Shown: positions 63,376 through 64,000 of the stretch, in pieces
Numbering within the stretch: the first letter of the stretch is position 1
Layout: the number at the start of each line of letters is the position of its first letter
Assembly (NCBI GenBank): GCA_905250125.1
Contig: CAJNOL010000284.1
Location: forward strand, 105,443-169,442
DNA length: 64,000 nucleotides
Source of the DNA: Rotaria sordida
Lineage: Eukaryota; Rotifera; Eurotatoria; Philodinida; Philodinidae
Direction: 5' to 3'
The notes under the pieces: model-generated
The model's database searches: none
Told to the model about the DNA's origin: nothing
Seen by the model: only the letters and a program-made list of their open reading frames with translations
Translations under genes and position numbers: made by a program

Positions 63376-64000
63376 TTAGGAATGATTTGATTCATCATTT
63401 TTATTGACTTTGGATGGAGGCATATCATAGTTGCCCATATTCTGTTTCTTTTCGTCATAATAACCCAATCGATCAGACTTGATGCCTAGAAGTAGGTCGC
63501 GACACTCGGCCAATTCATTAATAGCCATTGTGAGACGATCGACTATTTGCTTGCGTGTTGGCCATGGATGACCACCGACGGCTAGATCAAGCATTTGGGC
63601 GTTTGCACGCCATGTCTTATGCATAGCAAATTCCAAATCGGCTGTAATCTCATTACGAAATGTATCATATCGGGTACATTCTTCTGCAAATGGATTCGTT
63701 GATATGTAAGAATTAACAACAGTGAAACGAAGCTCTGAACAAGATTGAATGCCTGTGACTCGATGTGCCATGTGGCTACCTAAACACCTAAGTGGTAGTT
63801 TTTGTGAATGGACGTCCTTCTGAACACTTACCTTGCATGAACACACATGAATTCGGACCAAGATAGTTGATTGGTCGAATCAAATCTTTCGGCACTTGAC
63901 CCTTGTATTCTTCGATAAGACGAAATGCTTCTTTGGGTTCACGTTCGATAAGCTGCAGTTCGCCGCCGATCGTTTGACTCATATCGCAGGCCAGCAGAAT
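63376..64000 (-). CDS. 3' end of a probable 2OG-Fe(II) oxygenase-like gene (partial)
   Basis: Two exons on the minus strand, 64000-63832 (open at the window edge) and 63779-63376, with a 52-bp GT-AG intron; ends in TAA. Visible: GGELQLIEREP, then CVFMQGSHMAHRVTGI and ELRFTVVNSYI. This resembles the distal half of a double-stranded beta-helix oxygenase, where GGEL strands, the distal His (AHRVT) and a following Arg bind iron and 2-oxoglutarate. The HxD half would lie beyond the window. The C-terminal ~100 residues are helical and charged. Codons such as GGC, CTG, GCC and CCG are frequent, unlike all neighbours. The substrate is unknown and the family assignment tentative. Confidence 0.6.

Noticed and set aside
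1-64000. CRISPR arrays, operons, bacterial promoters or terminators.
   Set aside because: The window is spliced eukaryotic DNA. Repeats here are tandem, palindromic or transposon-derived, with no regularly spaced direct repeats and unique spacers.
1-64000. Stand-alone tRNA or rRNA genes.
   Set aside because: The only tRNA-like sequence is the head of the SINE at 61823-61750. No other paired A and B boxes or rRNA-like blocks were noticed. A tRNA scan would be decisive.

Overview
The window is animal nuclear DNA: very AT-rich, with split genes whose introns are mostly 45-100 bp, all GT-AG, and products that are clearly metazoan (ATF6, Twist, EPAC, cytosolic carboxypeptidase, transaldolase). 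The mini-introns, frequent CGA arginine codons, many transposable-element families and a telomere-like TGTGGG/CCCACA tract suggest a rotifer, most likely a bdelloid. The organism is an inference. The gene identities rest on motifs and on splice phases that close across every exon.

Layout. 1-5500: a Helitron/Helentron-type element coding for a Pif1 helicase, an EEP endonuclease and an OTU peptidase, without the Rep nuclease and with one in-frame stop. 5758-8721: hairpin element, then a long-TIR element containing a hAT-type MITE, then a PIF/Harbinger-type MITE. 9726-13039: ATF6 (+, 13 exons). 13737-16881: three MITEs. 17173-18218: transaldolase (+, 2 exons, one in-frame TGA). 21426-37623: AGBL2/3-like tubulin-tail carboxypeptidase (+, 21 exons, three in-frame stops in exon 4), whose introns hold a MULE remnant and several MITEs. 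40874-41509: Twist bHLH factor (+, single exon). 43858-56173: EPAC/RAPGEF (-, 27 exons), whose introns hold a decayed mariner and at least five other insertions. 58784-60580: decayed PIF/Harbinger transposase that runs into a telomere-like tract, followed by a ~185-bp tandem repeat, a tRNA-derived SINE and another Harbinger-type MITE. 63376-64000: 3' end of a 2OG-Fe(II) oxygenase-like gene (-) with much more G/C-rich codons than its neighbours.

The host genes do not form an operon or pathway. They belong to separate cell functions: ER stress response, pentose phosphate pathway, microtubule modification, mesoderm transcription and cAMP-Rap signalling. What links the window is its transposons. 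At least five inverted-repeat elements (8156, 34124, 44419, 48878, 62494) share CGAGGAAA-like ends, TTA or TAA target duplications and a subterminal CCTAAAAGG box, and look like one MITE family. A MULE-derived element bounded by arrays of TTCAGTA heptamers, and a telomere-like tract that cuts off a transposase, are the other unusual structures.
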